Below are positions 62,318-64,000 of a DNA stretch of 64,000 nt, piece by piece. Numbering within the stretch: position 1 is the stretch's first letter; each line of letters opens with the position of its first letter. Under the pieces are notes generated by a model, which was not told the origin of the DNA, did no database searches, and saw only the letters and a program-made list of their open reading frames with translations. The position numbers and the translations under genes are program-made. The stretch spans positions 62,001 through 126,000 of the forward strand of contig CAJTYU010000002.1 of the NCBI GenBank assembly GCA_910584095.1, written 5' to 3'. The DNA comes from an uncultured Dorea sp. GTDB lineage: Bacteria; Bacillota; Clostridia; Lachnospirales; Lachnospiraceae.

Positions 62318-63964
62318 ATGGAGAATAAATCAAGAAAAGTATATGTAGTCGGACATAAGAATCCGGATACGGATTCGGTTTGTTCGGCGATTGCTTATGC
62401 GAATCTGAAGCGGGAGATTTCGGGGGAAAAATATTCAGCCAGACGAGCGGGGCAGATTAACGAGGAGACCCAGTATGTATTGAACCGGTTTCAGGTAAAG
62501 GCGCCGAAGCTTCTCACGGACGTTAAGCTTCAGGTGAAGGATGCGGATATCCATGTGATAGAGGGAGCCGGTCCGAATGTTTCTATAAAACGTGTATGGG
62601 AACTGATGAAGAAGCAGCATGTGAAGACAATTCCGGTATTGGAAGAGGGGGAACTGTTAGGGATTGCTACTACAGGCGATATTGCCAGTTCCTATATGGA
62701 TGTGTATGACGATACGATTCTGGGCGAGGCAAAAACTCAGTATAAGAATATTATTGATACGCTGGACGGGACGCTGCTGACAGGAGATCCGAATAAATAT
62801 TTCACAAACGGCAAGGTTGCGATCGGGGCGTCCAGTCCGGAACTGATGACGGAATTTATTTTTGAGAATGATCTGGTTATTCTTGGGAACCGGTACGAAT
62901 CTCATTCCTGTGCCATCGATATTAATGTGGGATGTATTATCGTATGCCAGAATGCTCCGGTATCCGAGATCCTTCTTAAGAGAGCGCAGGCGCAGGATAT
63001 TGTAATTATCCAGACTCCGCATGACACCTTTAATGTGGCGCGGCTGATCAATCAGAGCGTTCCGGTGGAGCATTTTATGACAAAGGGGCCTATTTATGCC
63101 TTTCATCTAGATGATTATATGGATGATGTAAGAAAGATGATTACTAAGAAAAAGTTTCGTGAATTTCCTATTTTAAATCGTCAGGAGAAATTGGTGGGCT
63201 TTATTTCCAGGCGGCGTGTCATGAGCGTTAGGAAGAAGCAGGTGATCCTTGTGGATCATAATGAGAAGTCTCAGGCAGTGGACGGTCTGGAAGAAGCGGA
63301 GATTTTAGAGATTATTGACCATCACAGACTTGGGAGCATCGAGACCATGGGGCCGGTATATTTTCGGAATCAGCCGGTGGGATGTACTGCGACTATCGTC
63401 TATCAGATGTATCAGGAGAATCAGGTAGAGATTACGCCGCAGATAGCGGGACTTTTGTGTTCTGCTATCATTTCGGATACGCTTTTGTTCCGCTCGCCGA
63501 CCTGTACGGCCATAGATATTGCAACAGCAGAGAAGCTGGCGGAGATTGCGGATATTGAGATGGAAGAGATGGCGGCGGCTATGTTCCGGGCAGGAAGCAA
63601 TCTTGAGGATAAGACGGCGGAAGAACTTTGTTTTCAGGATTTCAAGCAGTTTACCGTAGGAGAGAAGGTCTTTGGAGTAGGACAGATTAATTCCATGAGC
63701 GGGGACGAGCTGGAGGATGTGAAACGGATGGTGGCGGATTATCTGCCGACGGCGCTTCGAAATAATAATCTGGATATGATTTATTTCATGCTGACGGATA
63801 TTTTGGATGAATCATCAGAGATTTTATGCTGCGGCCCCGGTGCGAAAGATGCGATCATTGACGCTTATGGACTGCCGGAAGATGCGGATAGGATGGTATT
63901 AAAGAAGGTTGTTTCCAGAAAGAAACAGGTAGTGCCGGCGCTGGTAGCAGCGATGCAGCATTAA
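62318..63964 (+). CDS. Manganese-dependent (family II) inorganic pyrophosphatase with CBS and DRTGG domains
   Basis: 548 residues. DHH phosphoesterase core in two parts: VVGHKNPDTDSVCSAIAYAN at the start, then after an insertion (about 70-310) IDHHRLGSIETMGP, SAIISDTLLFRSPT and the C-terminal DHHA2 segment ending SRKKQVVPAL. The insertion has CBS repeats (VKTIPVLEEGELLGIATTGDI and FREFPILNRQEKLVGFISRRR) flanking a DRTGG-type domain (about 180-250). In such enzymes AMP/ADP inhibit and ATP or Ap4A activate PPi hydrolysis. RBS AAAGGA. A possible further gene begins with ATG at 63997, cut by the window. Confidence 0.95.
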   Translation: MENKSRKVYVVGHKNPDTDSVCSAIAYANLKREISGEKYSARRAGQINEETQYVLNRFQVKAPKLLTDVKLQVKDADIHVIEGAGPNVSIKRVWELMKKQHVKTIPVLEEGELLGIATTGDIASSYMDVYDDTILGEAKTQYKNIIDTLDGTLLTGDPNKYFTNGKVAIGASSPELMTEFIFENDLVILGNRYESHSCAIDINVGCIIVCQNAPVSEILLKRAQAQDIVIIQTPHDTFNVARLINQSVPVEHFMTKGPIYAFHLDDYMDDVRKMITKKKFREFPILNRQEKLVGFISRRRVMSVRKKQVILVDHNEKSQAVDGLEEAEILEIIDHHRLGSIETMGPVYFRNQPVGCTATIVYQMYQENQVEITPQIAGLLCSAIISDTLLFRSPTCTAIDIATAEKLAEIADIEMEEMAAAMFRAGSNLEDKTAEELCFQDFKQFTVGEKVFGVGQINSMSGDELEDVKRMVADYLPTALRNNNLDMIYFMLTDILDESSEILCCGPGAKDAIIDAYGLPEDADRMVLKKVVSRKKQVVPALVAAMQH

Positions 63965-64000
63965 ATAGTTTGGAGATTTTGATATAGAGGGCAGATATGA

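Noticed and set aside
1..64000. Mobile elements, prophage, CRISPR arrays, integrases, rRNA
   Set aside because: No transposase, integrase, phage structural gene, regularly spaced repeat array or rRNA was seen. The regular repeats found are short operator-like motifs.

Overview
The window reads as a chromosomal segment of a low-to-mid GC, Gram-positive gut anaerobe, most likely a member of the Lachnospiraceae (Clostridium cluster XIVa). The basis is gene content and signals: AGGAGG-type ribosome binding sites, sigma-A promoters with 17-18 bp spacers, a T-box leader, a THF riboswitch on an ECF folate S component, an Amt-PII fusion, soluble PAS hybrid kinases, a CBS-type family II pyrophosphatase, a C_GCAxxG_C_C protein and a domain-permuted GH3 enzyme. 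No insertion sequence, prophage, integrase, CRISPR array or rRNA was seen. Coding density is high and most genes are ordinary metabolism and regulation. Species assignment is inference.

Layout. 1-8.1 kb: nitrogen assimilation, with glutamate synthase gltBD (gltB cut by the window edge) and an ammonium transporter fused to a PII domain behind a promoter-terminator leader. 8.2-14.8 kb: a shikimate-dehydrogenase-like gene, a membrane-tethered XRE regulator behind two spaced palindromes, an ECF S component and a MATE exporter on the minus strand, and a soluble PAS hybrid kinase. 15-19 kb: fructose operon fruK-fruA with an elaborate operator region, then a DeoR regulator with its own promoter, then tRNA-Gly(GCC) on the minus strand. 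19.2-27.2 kb: a Cys-rich small protein, an MBL-fold hydrolase, an FNT-like membrane protein, homoserine dehydrogenase overlapping a MATE gene, and a 1059-residue hybrid kinase. 27.2-32.5 kb: THF riboswitch and folT, converging on a complete four-gene Bce-type antimicrobial-peptide sensing and detoxification module (RR-HK-ATPase-permease, minus strand) with a perfect BceR-type box.

32.8-41.3 kb: a MarR regulator, then a tight cluster of a cytosolic ParB-like/BMP-domain fusion, a calcineurin-like phosphoesterase and a permuted GH3 glycosidase, followed by thyA, folA and a GT4 glycosyltransferase. 41.3-47.8 kb: branched-chain amino acid synthesis (T-box, ilvB, ilvH, and further on ilvE) interrupted by a short AraC regulator divergent from a third MATE gene. 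47.9-49.9 kb: a GntR(YtrA)-ABC operon behind five 10-bp-phased half-sites. 49.9-55.2 kb: TetR divergent from an MMPL exporter and a secreted LxxG-heptad-repeat protein, with three copies of a 13-bp palindrome between them. 55.3-64 kb: methyltransferase, hslO, nadE, C_GCAxxG_C_C protein, pgi (minus), a two-S1-domain protein (minus) and a CBS-PPase.

The strongest candidates for poorly described biology are the BMP-fusion/phosphoesterase/GH3 cluster and the TetR/MMPL/LxxG-repeat envelope system; the Amt-PII fusion leader and the phased-operator arrangements (fructose, GntR, XRE) are the clearest unexplained regulatory structures.
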